64,000 nucleotides of DNA from JADKHR01 sp041917295 (GCA_041917295.1 JAYRXX010000038.1:41603-105602), one strand, 5' to 3'; shown: positions 15,899-25,033, counted from the stretch's first letter. The notes: generated by a model not told the origin, from the letters alone. Translations and numbers: made by a program.

Positions 15899-18124
15899 TT
15901 ACAGGGCCATCCCGATCGTCAGAGACACCCGTCGCACGCCCGCGGACGCCTGGGAATAGGCCAAATATAGGGGGCCCAGGCCCGTGTCCAAAGCCGTAAA
16001 CAGGCTTCCGGCCCAAAATCCATACTGGTTCATCGCCGAATCCCCGGGAGTCCGGGTTCCCCCCCATTCAACCGCTGTGCCGGCGTACCAGGGGAGGCGC
16101 AGGACCTTTTTCATTTGATAAAGATATTGGACCTGCCCAAGAACCCGTTCGGTTCCCACCAAATTGTTGGTTCCAAACCCGGACAAATTTAAAAAACCGC
16201 CCAGTCGATAGATGTAAGGTTCCTCCGAATCCGGGTCCAGGTTGACCGCGCGGTCGGCACGAAACCGAGCGGTGTGTTTTCCCCACGATCGCGCAACGCT
16301 CAAATCCATTTCCACGGCGCCGGCGCCGGCGTCAGACCCCAACCACGTGGTGGCCCCCCGCCAACGAACGTAACCGAGACATCCGTTTCGAGGGAACCCC
16401 GGCTTGTCCATAGAATCCACCATCATTTCCGCCATCAGTTCTCCCTGGACCCGTTCGGTGCGGAGAACCGGAAACGCCGGTGATTTCCAGGTTTCGTCGC
16501 GGCCGTTAAGCCCGACTTTCAAGCGGCCCCAATTTTTAAAGTTGCGCCCGGCGCCCAATCCCCCGCCGCGGGAATTTTTCTCGAACGGGACCTCGTTGTC
16601 ATCGCCCACAAGGACCGGGTCGTGCTCTTTTTTCACAGCCGCGTTAACGTACGTGAAATAGGGCGCGGATCCGAAACTCAGCCATGACGGCACTTTTCCC
16701 ACCGGCTGATAAAACTCCGCCCGCGCGCCGGAATTGGTTCCGATGTCGGCGTCCAACCGCAATTCGCCGCCCGCCGAATTTAGTTCGGTCATTTGAAAGC
16801 TGGCCAAAATCCCGTACTGGCTTTGGCCATCGAAATCTTCGGCGGTTTTAAACCCCAGCCGCAGAAAGTTTGGGCCCCAACTTTTCCGCGGGGCATCGAC
16901 CACCAGCACATTCTCCAACGCTTCCTGTTCCACATGGTAATCGAGACTTTCGAAATAACCCAATCCATTGAGAACACCCAAATCTTTCTGGAGTTGCGCG
17001 GGATCCAACGGCGCGCCGATCCGTTGTCGGATGAACGGAAGAATGGTTTTATCGGAAAACCGCGTGCCGTTGTTGAGGGCGATCCGGTCCACCCGGGGCA
17101 AAGACGGCCTGGGGGCCAAAGAGGCCCGCCAACGGGCGTATTCCTCGGGCGACAGCGAATAGGCCGACAGCGACGCGGACAACAACCGAGCGGCCTGTAC
17201 TCCCCGATCGATAAACGCGGTGACCTTGTCAAAATCCGTGAACGACAAATCCCCCAAATCCGGCTGAATGAGAATGTCTTCGGGAGCCATTTTGGAAAGT
17301 TGCAGGGCGTCCTGTTGGGTTCCGCCCAACCGGGCCACCTGGCCGGCAACGCTGATCACCGAATCGATGTCCTCTTGCGGGGTCAAAGGAGTGCCGATGT
17401 TGACGACGATAAGCCGTTCGGCGCCCATCCGCTGGGCTGTTTCGACGGGGATGTTGCGCAGATAGCCCCCGTCGGCCAACAAACGGCCTTCCCAGTTCAC
17501 GGGGGTGAACAACGGGGAAACGGCCACGCTGGCACGAATGGCTTTCACCAAATCCCCGTGGTCCAACACCACGGCCTCGCCGGACCCCAAATCGGTCGCC
17601 ATGGCCCGGAACGGGATTGGAAGTTGATCGAAACTTCCCAAGGGTTGGGTGACCTGAGACAACTTTCGCAGTTCGGTCACAAACGTCTGGCCTTCCACGA
17701 ACCCGCGGGGAAGTTTAACCCCGTTTTTTCCGATGCCGATGCGGGTTTTTACCAGGAAAGTTCGATCGTCTTCTTTGCGCCGAAACGAAAGGTCTTTGCG
17801 CGAGGGCGCGTCGGAAAAAGAGTTGACCAAATCAAACGCGCGGAAAATTTTTTCCAATTCGTCGGCCGTCAGGCCCGTGGCGTACAGCCCGCCCACGGCG
17901 GCCCCCATGCTGGTGCCCGCAACAAAGGAAATGGGGATCCGCATTTCTTCCAGGACTCGCAGCACGCCCACGTGGGATAACCCCCGGGCCCCGCCGCCGC
18001 TAAGAACCAAGCCGATTTTGGGAGCTTTTTTTGAGGGAGGAGCCGAGGCGGACACAAAAGAACCCGAATGGATGAAAACAAAAGCAAAAAAGAGGGCAAC
18101 GGTTGACCGGCGGGAACTTCCCAT
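15899..18124 (-). CDS. Patatin-like phospholipase with POTRA and Omp85-type barrel
   Basis: A 741-residue protein of the PlpD class. An N-terminal signal peptide (hydrophobic run ending SFVSASA) leads into a patatin domain with oxyanion motif GGGARG, nucleophile motif GTSMG and catalytic Asp in DGG (LLADGGYLRNIP). A POTRA-like segment follows near residues 350-420, then a C-terminal beta-barrel of the bacterial surface antigen/Omp85 type. It would be a lipase delivered to or through the outer membrane, hence a sign of a diderm host. I chose ATG 18124 because GGGAGG lies 9 bases upstream; seven upstream codons overlap that site. Confidence 0.9.
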   Translation of the reverse strand: MGSSRRSTVALFFAFVFIHSGSFVSASAPPSKKAPKIGLVLSGGGARGLSHVGVLRVLEEMRIPISFVAGTSMGAAVGGLYATGLTADELEKIFRAFDLVNSFSDAPSRKDLSFRRKEDDRTFLVKTRIGIGKNGVKLPRGFVEGQTFVTELRKLSQVTQPLGSFDQLPIPFRAMATDLGSGEAVVLDHGDLVKAIRASVAVSPLFTPVNWEGRLLADGGYLRNIPVETAQRMGAERLIVVNIGTPLTPQEDIDSVISVAGQVARLGGTQQDALQLSKMAPEDILIQPDLGDLSFTDFDKVTAFIDRGVQAARLLSASLSAYSLSPEEYARWRASLAPRPSLPRVDRIALNNGTRFSDKTILPFIRQRIGAPLDPAQLQKDLGVLNGLGYFESLDYHVEQEALENVLVVDAPRKSWGPNFLRLGFKTAEDFDGQSQYGILASFQMTELNSAGGELRLDADIGTNSGARAEFYQPVGKVPSWLSFGSAPYFTYVNAAVKKEHDPVLVGDDNEVPFEKNSRGGGLGAGRNFKNWGRLKVGLNGRDETWKSPAFPVLRTERVQGELMAEMMVDSMDKPGFPRNGCLGYVRWRGATTWLGSDAGAGAVEMDLSVARSWGKHTARFRADRAVNLDPDSEEPYIYRLGGFLNLSGFGTNNLVGTERVLGQVQYLYQMKKVLRLPWYAGTAVEWGGTRTPGDSAMNQYGFWAGSLFTALDTGLGPLYLAYSQASAGVRRVSLTIGMAL

Positions 18125-18143
18125 GACGTGGACCCTCCCAAAC

Positions 18144-18173
18144 AAAAAGACCCCGGTTGGAAACGGGGTCTTT
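18144..18173 (-). terminator. Intrinsic terminator behind tRNA-Gly
   Basis: Hairpin AAAGACCCCG / CGGGGTCTTT followed on the minus strand by TTT. It lies between tRNA-Gly and the patatin gene, both minus strand, so it should end the tRNA transcript. The symmetrical A/T flanks could let it work in both directions. Confidence 0.75.
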
Positions 18174-18182
18174 GAGTGAAGA

Positions 18183-18258
18183 TGGAGCGGGCGATCGGGT
18201 TCGAACCGACGACCTTCTCGTTGGCAACGAGACGTTCTACCAACTGAACTACGCCCGC
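18183..18258 (-). tRNA. tRNA-Gly(GCC), CCA encoded
   Basis: Acceptor GCGGGCG pairs with CGCCCGC, discriminator T, and CCA follows in the DNA. The anticodon stem CTCGT/ACGAG encloses loop TGCCA with GCC at its centre. The T-arm contains GGTTCGAACCC. It is the only one of the three tRNA genes here with an encoded CCA. Confidence 0.93.
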
Positions 18259-18400
18259 GCTAGCGGAAGTGCCGCGTGGGAGCGGCCGCCCGCATATCAG
18301 CGTTCCTATTTTAGCGGAAGTGCCGCGTGCAAGCGGCCGCCCGCATATCAGCGTTCCTATTTTAGCGGAAGTGCCGCGTGCAAGCGGCCGCCCGCATATG
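18256..18400. repeat. 51-bp tandem repeat, nearly three units
   Basis: Units begin at 18261, 18312 and 18363, each starting TAGCGGAAGTGCCGCGTG and continuing through AGCGGCCGCCCGCATATCAG. Units two and three are almost identical (GTGCAAGCGG), whereas unit one carries GTGGGAGCGG. The third unit is cut short near 18400. Unit one abuts the 5' end of tRNA-Gly. A single diverged copy sits at 7810-7845. Each unit holds short hairpins (GCGG...CCGC and GCGGCCGC). No open frame makes sense across it. Confidence 0.85.
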
Positions 18401-18426
18401 AGACATTCGTCTTTTTTTTACTACCC

Positions 18427-18525
18427 AGATCCCTCATCCGCTCCTTCGGAGCACCTTCCCCCAAGAGGGGAAGGAAAACAAAGAATTTCCCTCTCCTCTT
18501 GGGAGAGGGCAGGGCGAGGGATCTG
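18427..18525. repeat. Palindromic MITE-like intergenic element
   Basis: Perfect 10-bp terminal inverted repeats CAGATCCCTC / GAGGGATCTG bracket 99 bp. The interior is itself self-complementary (CCCCAAGAGGGGAAGG against CCCTCTCCTCTTGGGAGAGGG). As RNA it would fold into a long hairpin and could also end transcription of the SUF operon at 18578. No transposase is present, so it is a non-autonomous or REP-type repeat. Confidence 0.7.
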
Positions 18526-18577
18526 AGCAGATACCTTTTTTACAAAAGGAACTTCACCTTGCAGTCGCCATTATACC

Positions 18578-18973
18578 TTACTTTTGTGTTTTAGATAAAG
18601 ACGAAGCGGCGCTTTCGGGCTGAAAACTGTCATCTTCGTCGTCATCGTCCAACTCAAAAAGGCCCATTTGCAGTTTGGCTTCATCGGACGCCATCGTGCG
18701 CGGATCCCAGGGCGGGATCCAGGCCAAATCCACCTTGACCTCCGATACACCCGCCATAGCGCCCACATCCGCGTGGACTTTGCTGAGCAGAGCCGGCCCG
18801 TAAGGGCACGCGGGGGTTGTCAGGGTCATCCGAACCGCCACCTTGTCTTTCCCATTCCCGTCGGGAACAACCTCAACACCGTATATGAGACCCAGGTCCA
18901 AAATGCTCAAATGGATTTCCGGATCAAAAATGGTTTTCAAAACTCCCCGCACCTGTTCAACCGAGACGGCCAT
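18578..18973 (-). CDS. MIP18/DUF59 iron-sulfur assembly factor (SufT/PaaD-like)
   Basis: A 131-residue protein. The DUF59 core at residues about 5-100 has VLKTIFDPEIHLSILDLGLIY and the conserved TLTTPACPYGP cysteine loop. The acidic C-terminal tail (ELDDDDEDDSF) is unusual. Family members help deliver iron-sulfur clusters to client proteins. It is last in the SUF operon, overlapping sufU by 17 bp, which supports that role. Confidence 0.88.
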   Translation of the reverse strand: MAVSVEQVRGVLKTIFDPEIHLSILDLGLIYGVEVVPDGNGKDKVAVRMTLTTPACPYGPALLSKVHADVGAMAGVSEVKVDLAWIPPWDPRTMASDEAKLQMGLFELDDDDEDDSFQPESAASSLSKTQK

Positions 18974-19415
18974 GGGCGGCCTCCTTATCTTTGAACTCCT
19001 TGAGCCCTTCCAACAACGTGTTCCAAGCCAACAAGGCGCACTTGATTCGAACCGGGTATTTCCGAACCCCTTCCAGCGCCGACAGATCTTCTAAATCTTC
19101 AGGCAACTGGTCCGCTGGAACATTTTCCAACATCATTTTTTTAAACGCGTCGGCCAGTCCGGCGGACTCAGTCAAACTTTTCCCTTTTAACGCCTCGGTC
19201 ATCATGGACGCCGACGATTGGGATATGGAACAACCGTGGCCATCCATTTTGATGTCCTCGATTTTTCCATCCCGCACGAGGAAGGTCAGTTCGAGAGCGT
19301 CTCCGCAAAGGGGGTTCACGCCTTTGACGCATACGTCCGGCACCTCCAGCTTGCCCCGGTTGCGGGGATGGCGGTAATGGTCCAGAATCACTTCCCGATA
19401 CAGGTCGTCGGTCAC
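18957..19415 (-). CDS. sufU: SufU-type Fe-S scaffold / sulfur-transfer protein
   Basis: A 152-residue IscU/SufU family protein with the three conserved cysteines: Cys37 in NPLCGDAL, Cys62 in GHGCSISQSSASMM and Cys126 in VRIKCALLAWNTL. The insertion before the last cysteine is typical of SufU rather than IscU. It probably accepts persulfide from SufS and passes it to SufBCD. The GTG start overlaps the sufS stop (GTGA). Confidence 0.92.
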   Translation of the reverse strand: MTDDLYREVILDHYRHPRNRGKLEVPDVCVKGVNPLCGDALELTFLVRDGKIEDIKMDGHGCSISQSSASMMTEALKGKSLTESAGLADAFKKMMLENVPADQLPEDLEDLSALEGVRKYPVRIKCALLAWNTLLEGLKEFKDKEAAHGRLG

Positions 19416-20680
19416 CGAACCCCCGCGCCAAAAAGCCGTTCCGCCTCGGCCAACGCCGCCACCAAAGTGTCCACTTCCTGTTTGGTGTTGTAAAGATAAA
19501 AGCTTGCCCGGGCGGTTCCGGAAATATCCAGTTTACGCATCAGAACCTGGCAACAGTGGTGGCCGGCCCGAATGGCCACGCCTTCCCGGTCCAGGATGGT
19601 TCCCACGTCGTGGGAATGCACCCCGGGGAGATCAAAACTCACCACGCCGCCCCGCTTTTCCGGATCGGGCGGACCGTAAAGAATAATTTCGGGGAACCTG
19701 TCTTTCAGCCGTTCCAGCGCGTAGCGCGTGATTTCAATTTCGTGGGCGCGTACCCGATCCATCCCAACCCGTTCCAAATAATCAATCGCGGCGCCAAACG
19801 CGATGGCTCCAGTGATGTTGGGGGTTCCCGCTTCGAATTTGTAAGGCAAATCGTTCCAGGTGGCACGGTCCATCCAGACTTCTTTGATCATGTCTCCGCC
19901 GCCCATAAACGGGTCCATGGTTTCCAGCAGGGACCGCCGGGCCCACAACACCCCCAACCCCGTCGGGCCCAGCATTTTGTGGGCAGAAAGAGCAAAAAAG
20001 TCGCACCCCAATTTTTGCACATGCACAGGCAAGTGGGGAGCCGACTGGGCGCCGTCCAACAACACCAGCGCGCCCACGGCGCGGGCCTGCCGAATTATTT
20101 CGTCCACTGGGTTAATCGTTCCCAATGCGTTGGAGGCGTGGGTGATGGAAACAATTTTGGTTCGGCCCGTTAACAAAGCTGGCAATTTGTCCAGGTCCAA
20201 AAACCCTTCCCGCCCGGTGATGGGGATGTAGCGCACAACCGCGCCGGTTTCCCGGGCCACCATCTGCCATGGAATGATGTTGGAATGATGCTCCAACTCC
20301 GTCAATAAAATTTCGTCGCCGAGTTTCAGGGTTTTGCGGGCCCACGCAAAGGCCACGAGGTTAATGGATTCCGTGGCGTTGCGGGTAAAAATGATCGTGG
20401 CCGGATCGTCCGCGCCGATAAACCGCGCCACCCGCGCACGGGATTCTTCCATGAGCGACGTGGCTTCCTGGGACAAGGTGTGAACACCCCGGTGCACATT
20501 GGCGTTGGTCCGCTCGTAGTAGGCGGTCATGGCCATGATCACCGACATGGGCTTTTGGGTGGTGGCGGCGTTGTCCAGGTACACCAACGGTTTGCCGTTC
20601 ACCCGCCGCGAAAGAATGGGAAAATCCAACCGCGACAGGGCCGGATCAAAAGGGACAAGCGATTTTCTGTTGGGGTTCAT
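19412..20680 (-). CDS. sufS: Cysteine desulfurase SufS
   Basis: A 422-residue group II cysteine desulfurase. The N-terminus reads FPILSRRVNGKPLVYLDNAATTQKP. The PLP lysine is in FALSAHKMLGPTGLGVLW, and the catalytic cysteine in IRAGHHCCQVLMRK. It supplies sulfur to SufU and SufBCD. It overlaps the Rieske gene by 4 bp (ATGA) and sufU by 4 bp. Confidence 0.95.
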   Translation of the reverse strand: MNPNRKSLVPFDPALSRLDFPILSRRVNGKPLVYLDNAATTQKPMSVIMAMTAYYERTNANVHRGVHTLSQEATSLMEESRARVARFIGADDPATIIFTRNATESINLVAFAWARKTLKLGDEILLTELEHHSNIIPWQMVARETGAVVRYIPITGREGFLDLDKLPALLTGRTKIVSITHASNALGTINPVDEIIRQARAVGALVLLDGAQSAPHLPVHVQKLGCDFFALSAHKMLGPTGLGVLWARRSLLETMDPFMGGGDMIKEVWMDRATWNDLPYKFEAGTPNITGAIAFGAAIDYLERVGMDRVRAHEIEITRYALERLKDRFPEIILYGPPDPEKRGGVVSFDLPGVHSHDVGTILDREGVAIRAGHHCCQVLMRKLDISGTARASFYLYNTKQEVDTLVAALAEAERLFGAGVR

Positions 20681-20991
20681 GATCGTGTCCTTACCTGAAT
20701 CGTGGTTCCTTCGACCCGGACCTCATGCACCGCCACCGGGGTCACGGCTGGCATGCGCGTGGCCGCGCCGGTACGCACACTGAAGCGGGCTCCGTGCCGA
20801 GGGCACTCCACCTCGTCGCCTTTCAGAGTCCCCTCGCCCAAGGGGCCGTCATCGTGAGAGCACAAGTCGTCGATGGCGTAAAAGGCCCCGCCCACACGGC
20901 TGACGGCGATCCGGCGGCCGTTCATCCGAAACACCTTTAGCGTTCCTTCGGGCACCTGATCCACTTGGGCCACTGCCGCAAATTCACTCAT
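20677..20991 (-). CDS. Rieske [2Fe-2S] ferredoxin-like protein
   Basis: A small Rieske domain (104 residues from ATG 20991). The cluster ligands are visible: Cys44 and His46 in CSHDDGPLGEG, Cys63 and His66 in CPRHGARF. It resembles the ferredoxin components of non-haem dioxygenases and NirD. I prefer the start that overlaps the end of sufD; a start at 21015 would add eight residues. Position between sufD and sufS implies a link to cluster assembly, perhaps electron donation, but the partner is not known. Confidence 0.87.
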   Translation of the reverse strand: MSEFAAVAQVDQVPEGTLKVFRMNGRRIAVSRVGGAFYAIDDLCSHDDGPLGEGTLKGDEVECPRHGARFSVRTGAATRMPAVTPVAVHEVRVEGTTIQVRTRS

Positions 20992-22300
20992 CCGGTCGCC
21001 CCAGTTTTTCATCAATCAGGGAACGCAACCGCTCGTGCAACGACGGAACGGCAACCCGTTGAATCACATCATCAAAAAACCCTTCCACCATGGCCCGCTC
21101 GGCTTGGCGCCGGTCCAACCCTCGGCTCATTAAATAAAAGCGTTGATCGTCGTCCAAGCCGCCCACGGCGGCGCCGTGGCCGCATTTTACATCGTCGGTT
21201 AAAATTTCCAACATGGGGATCGCGTTGGCCCGAGCGGTTCGGGACAACAGCACATTTTTGGACGCCTGGTAGGCCTGGGATTGACCCGCGGTTTTCTCGA
21301 TCCGAATCAATCCGGTGTAGATCGACCGGGCTTTATCGGTGAGCGCCGATTTAAACAAAAGGTCGCTGGAGGTGCGCGGGGCTTGGTGTTCCTGAAGGGT
21401 GTGGTGGGTGAACCGCTGATCCCCGTCGCCGAACACCAGGCCGTAGAGGTTGGCCGACGCCCCCGGCTCCGTTAACCGGGACCCAAAATCCGCCCGGGAC
21501 AACCGCCCGCCCATGGCCGCCGCCAAGGTGGTCAACCGCGCGTCCCGGGCCAGGCGGGCGTTTTGAACCAAAAAATGGTTGACGGTCGGCCCTTGCCGCT
21601 GGAAGTTGACATACGTGACCTGGGCGTTTTCACCGACCACGATGTCCACACCCGAAACCGCCACGGCATCCCCTTCGGCGGGGCCGCGGGCCGCGTACTC
21701 TTCCAATAAGGTTACCTGGGACCCGGCCTCGGCCACCACCACGGTCCGGGAGACGGCCGCTTGGCCGTCCGCCAACACAGGCGCGTATCCGCCCCGCAAG
21801 ACAACACCCGCGTCGACCCCCTTGGGCACATAGACAAAAAGGCCCTGGTTCCAAAACGCGACCGACAAAGCGGCAAATTTCCCCTGAGACCCTGGGACGT
21901 CGCGGGTCAACAACGAGCCCACTCGATCCGGCCAACGGCGAAATGCCTCGGCCAAATCAAGAAACTCGACGCCGCGGTCACCGAACGACGCCGGCGTCTT
22001 TCGGTAAACACCCTCCTGCCCCCATAGGACCTGGGCGTCCTCCGCACCGGCAAATTCGCGAAACGATTCCGGAGGCCGATCCGACGGGACCGCCGCCGAC
22101 GGGGCTAAAACGAATCGGTCCAAGTCAAGGGCCGAAAGGTCCGTCCGGCGCCAGGCTTCGTCTTCCTGTCGGGGCCAAGGCAAACGGGCGAATTCGTCAC
22201 GGGCCGCTTGGCGTAGTCGCGCCGAGGGGTCCGACGGGGAAACCGAACTCCCCATCAACCCGGGCCGAACCGGTTCGATCACAGCCGTCGTGTTAGCCAA
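20984..22300 (-). CDS. sufD: Fe-S cluster assembly protein SufD
   Basis: A 438-residue SufBD-core protein. The C-terminal half holds the beta-helix region with NVLLSRTARANAIPMLEILTDD and KCGHGAAVGGLDDDQRFYLMSRG, the usual SufD signature including the conserved histidine. It partners SufB and SufC in the SufBC2D scaffold. It overlaps sufB by 8 bp and is followed by the Rieske gene. Confidence 0.94.
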   Translation of the reverse strand: MANTTAVIEPVRPGLMGSSVSPSDPSARLRQAARDEFARLPWPRQEDEAWRRTDLSALDLDRFVLAPSAAVPSDRPPESFREFAGAEDAQVLWGQEGVYRKTPASFGDRGVEFLDLAEAFRRWPDRVGSLLTRDVPGSQGKFAALSVAFWNQGLFVYVPKGVDAGVVLRGGYAPVLADGQAAVSRTVVVAEAGSQVTLLEEYAARGPAEGDAVAVSGVDIVVGENAQVTYVNFQRQGPTVNHFLVQNARLARDARLTTLAAAMGGRLSRADFGSRLTEPGASANLYGLVFGDGDQRFTHHTLQEHQAPRTSSDLLFKSALTDKARSIYTGLIRIEKTAGQSQAYQASKNVLLSRTARANAIPMLEILTDDVKCGHGAAVGGLDDDQRFYLMSRGLDRRQAERAMVEGFFDDVIQRVAVPSLHERLRSLIDEKLGRPDE

Positions 22301-23711
22301 CGGATCCCTCCATTTCCAATTCCAATAATCGATTCAGTTCCACGGCGTATTCCATGGGAAGTTCTTTGGTGAACGGCTCAAAAAATCCATTGACGATCAT
22401 GAGCGTCGCTTCGTGTTCACTGAGGCCCCGGCTTTGGAGATAAAACAACTGTTCTTCGCCGATTTTGGACACCGTGGCTTCGTGTCCCATGGTCACGTCT
22501 TCCTCGTCGATCTCGATGGTCGGGTAGGTGTCGGACCGGGACGATTCGTCCAGGATAAGCGCGTCGCACCGCACGTTGGATTTGCACCCGGTGGCGCCGC
22601 GCGCCACCTTCACCAACCCCCGATAGCTGGACCGCCCGCCGTCTTTTGAAATGGATTTGGACGTCACCACGCTGGTGGTGTGGGGCGCCGCGTGAATAAT
22701 TTTGGAACCCGCGTCCTGATGCTGATCCTTCCCGGAAAACGCCACCGACAACACTTCCCCCCGCGCGCCCTCCCCCGCCAAATAAATAGCGGGATACTTC
22801 ATCGTCAGCGCCGAGCCAATGTTTCCGTCGATCCATTCGACGGTGGCGTTGGTGTGGGCCAGGGCGCGTTTCGTCACGAGGTTGAAAACGTTTTTGGACC
22901 AATTTTGGATCGTGGTGTAGCGAATCTTCGCACCGGGCAGCGCAACCAGTTCCACCACAGCCGAATGGAGCGAGTCCGACGAATACGTCGGAGCCGTACA
23001 ACCTTCAATATAGTGGACGAAAGAACCTTCGTCGGCAATGATCAACGTGCGCTCGAATTGGCCCATGTTTTCCGAGTTGATCCGGAAGTAGGCCTGAAGC
23101 GGGATCGGAACGCTGACGCCTTTGGGCACATAAATGAACGACCCGCCCGACCACACCGCCGAATTGAGCGCTGAAAACTTGTTGTCCGCCGTGGGAATGA
23201 CCGTGGCGAAATATTTTTTAACAATGTCGGGATGTTGTTTAAGCCCGTCGTCCATGCCCAAAAACACCACGCCCAACTTTTCCAGGTCGGTCCGAAGGGA
23301 ATGGTACACCACTTCGGACTCGTATTGGGCGGTGACGCCCGCAAGGAATTTGCGTTCGGCTTCCGGGATGCCCAACCGGTCGAACGTGTTTTTAATTCCT
23401 TCAGGAACTTCCTCCCACGTTCGGCCCTGCTTGTCCGTGGGCTTCATATAATAGTGGATGTTGTCAAAATCAATTCGCCCCAACAGCTCGCTGTTGGCCC
23501 AGGTGGGCATCGGCTTTTTCAAAAAAGTCTCCAGCGCGTCCAAGCGAAATTTCAACATCCATTCCGGCTCTTTTTTCATGGCCGAAATGCTCTCCACAAT
23601 TTGTTTCGTCAGCCCCCGTCCGGATTGAAACGTATAATTTTCCATGGAATCATGGAACCCGTATTGGTACTCCTGGCCGAGGGTTTTTAAATCGGGTTTC
23701 GGGTCGGACAT
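22293..23711 (-). CDS. sufB: Fe-S cluster assembly protein SufB
   Basis: A 472-residue SufB. It has the N-terminal stretch KTLGQEYQYGFHDSMENYTF, the KSNVRCDALILDESSRSDTYP region and the C-terminal EDVTMGHEATVSKIGEEQLF. It is the scaffold on which the cluster is built. I chose ATG 23711, which follows the sufC stop directly, giving the usual SufB length. A longer frame up to 23831 would run antiparallel-free but inside sufC. Confidence 0.95.
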   Translation of the reverse strand: MSDPKPDLKTLGQEYQYGFHDSMENYTFQSGRGLTKQIVESISAMKKEPEWMLKFRLDALETFLKKPMPTWANSELLGRIDFDNIHYYMKPTDKQGRTWEEVPEGIKNTFDRLGIPEAERKFLAGVTAQYESEVVYHSLRTDLEKLGVVFLGMDDGLKQHPDIVKKYFATVIPTADNKFSALNSAVWSGGSFIYVPKGVSVPIPLQAYFRINSENMGQFERTLIIADEGSFVHYIEGCTAPTYSSDSLHSAVVELVALPGAKIRYTTIQNWSKNVFNLVTKRALAHTNATVEWIDGNIGSALTMKYPAIYLAGEGARGEVLSVAFSGKDQHQDAGSKIIHAAPHTTSVVTSKSISKDGGRSSYRGLVKVARGATGCKSNVRCDALILDESSRSDTYPTIEIDEEDVTMGHEATVSKIGEEQLFYLQSRGLSEHEATLMIVNGFFEPFTKELPMEYAVELNRLLELEMEGSVG

Positions 23712-23712
23712 T

Positions 23713-24480
23713 TTAAGACGCTCCCGCGGCCACGGGACCGGTGATCCATTCGTAGCCTTTGTTTTCCAACTCCAGGGCCAGGTCGGCGCCGCCGGACCGC
23801 ACAATGCGTCCTCCCGACAGCACGTGAACAAACTGAGGCTTCACGTAATCCAACAGCCGCTGGTAATGGGTGATCATCAAAATGCCCCGGTCGGGCGACG
23901 ACAAGCGATTGATCCCGTCGGCGACAATCCGCAACGCGTCGATGTCCAAGCCAGAATCGGTTTCGTCCAGAATGGCCATCACCGGTTGCAACAGCGCCAT
24001 CTGCAAAATTTCCAACCGTTTTTTCTCCCCGCCGGAAAAACCCTCGTTCAAATAGCGGTTGGCAAAAGCGGCGTCCATTTTAAGGACTTTCATGTTTTCC
24101 TTCATTTCTTTGCGAAAATCTTTCAGGTTGATGTCGTGGCCCCGTCGGTTTTTCATGGCGGTCCGCAAAAAGTTGACAATGCTCACGCCAGGCACAGCCA
24201 CCGGATACTGGAACCCCAGAAAAAGGCCTTTCACCGCCCGTTCGTTGGGTTTTAAAGACAACAAACTTTCCCCCTGCAAAAGGATATCGCCCGATTCCAC
24301 CGTGTAGCGGGGATGCCCCATCACGGCGTAGGACAACGTGCTTTTCCCCGACCCGTTGGGGCCCATGATGGCGTGGGTTTCCCCGGGGTTAATTTTCAAA
24401 CTTAATCCGTTAAGGATTTTTTTCCCTTCCACCGACACATGAAGATCGACGACCTCAAAAAAAGGCGATTTCGGGCTCAC
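23713..24480 (-). CDS. sufC: Fe-S cluster assembly ATPase SufC
   Basis: A 255-residue ABC-type ATPase. Walker A is GPNGSGKSTL, the signature NEGFSGGEKKRLEILQMAL, and Walker B/D-loop MAILDETDSGLDIDAL. It drives conformational change of SufB-SufD during cluster assembly. The GTG start overlaps the stop of the Rrf2 regulator gene. Confidence 0.96.
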   Translation of the reverse strand: MSPKSPFFEVVDLHVSVEGKKILNGLSLKINPGETHAIMGPNGSGKSTLSYAVMGHPRYTVESGDILLQGESLLSLKPNERAVKGLFLGFQYPVAVPGVSIVNFLRTAMKNRRGHDINLKDFRKEMKENMKVLKMDAAFANRYLNEGFSGGEKKRLEILQMALLQPVMAILDETDSGLDIDALRIVADGINRLSSPDRGILMITHYQRLLDYVKPQFVHVLSGGRIVRSGGADLALELENKGYEWITGPVAAGAS

Positions 24481-24959
24481 GGTTTGGCCTCCAAGGGCGG
24501 GGGCGGTTGCTGACCGATTTTGTCGATCCGTTCCACCACCCGCGATTCTTCTTCCAGCAGTTGTTCCAAATTAATTTTTTCCAGAAACCCATAAATATAC
24601 CGAGTTAAAACGCCCCACACGGGACGGATACTGCACGTTTTGGAATGAACGCAATTTCCAGAATTTCCCGTAAAGCGTCGACAGAGGTCCCGCCCCAAAT
24701 CCACTTGGCCCAACGCCGACAACACCGCCGCCACCGATACGCTGTGGGGAGCCAACGCCATGGCGTACCCCCCGTTGACCCCGCGCATGCTTTTCACCAA
24801 TCCGGCGCGGCGGAGGTTGACCAAAATTTTCTCCACGTAGACCGGCGTCAAGCGCTCCCGCTTGGCAATCTCCCGCACCGGCAACGGCCGGGTTTCCTTG
24901 TGGGACGCGATCTGAAGAATACATCGAAGGCCGTATTCTTGAAGGGCCGTTACGCGCAT
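24477..24959 (-). CDS. Rrf2-family Fe-S sensing regulator (IscR/SufR-like)
   Basis: A 160-residue Rrf2 regulator. It has the N-terminal winged helix (VTALQEYGLRCILQIA... RERLTPVYVEKILVNLRRAGLV) and the wing motif RGVNGGYAMA. Three cysteines at 93, 103 and 109 (C-x9-C-x5-C) form a plausible cluster-binding site, as in IscR. It is the first gene of the SUF operon and probably senses cluster supply and represses its own operon. Confidence 0.92.
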   Translation of the reverse strand: MRVTALQEYGLRCILQIASHKETRPLPVREIAKRERLTPVYVEKILVNLRRAGLVKSMRGVNGGYAMALAPHSVSVAAVLSALGQVDLGRDLCRRFTGNSGNCVHSKTCSIRPVWGVLTRYIYGFLEKINLEQLLEEESRVVERIDKIGQQPPPPLEAKP

Positions 24960-25003
24960 GTGGTCTCACTCCTGGGGATTCAATATCTTACTTTCTTATA
25001 GGC

Positions 25004-25033
25004 ATATTATCAGATATATGACCTTTTGGTCAA
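25004..25033 (-). promoter_or_regulatory. SUF operon promoter with palindromic operator candidate
   Basis: On the minus strand TTGACC (25033-25028), 18 bases, then TAATAT (25009-25004). The palindrome GACC-AAAA-GGTC (25031-25020) overlaps the -35 box, a natural place for the Rrf2 regulator to bind. About 45 bases of leader precede the regulator start. Confidence 0.6.

Noticed and set aside
16793..17980. 395-codon open frame on the plus strand
   Set aside because: Antisense shadow of the patatin/Omp85 gene, produced by high GC third positions.
18256..18400. Possible CRISPR array
   Set aside because: Units follow each other directly without spacers and no cas genes are present.
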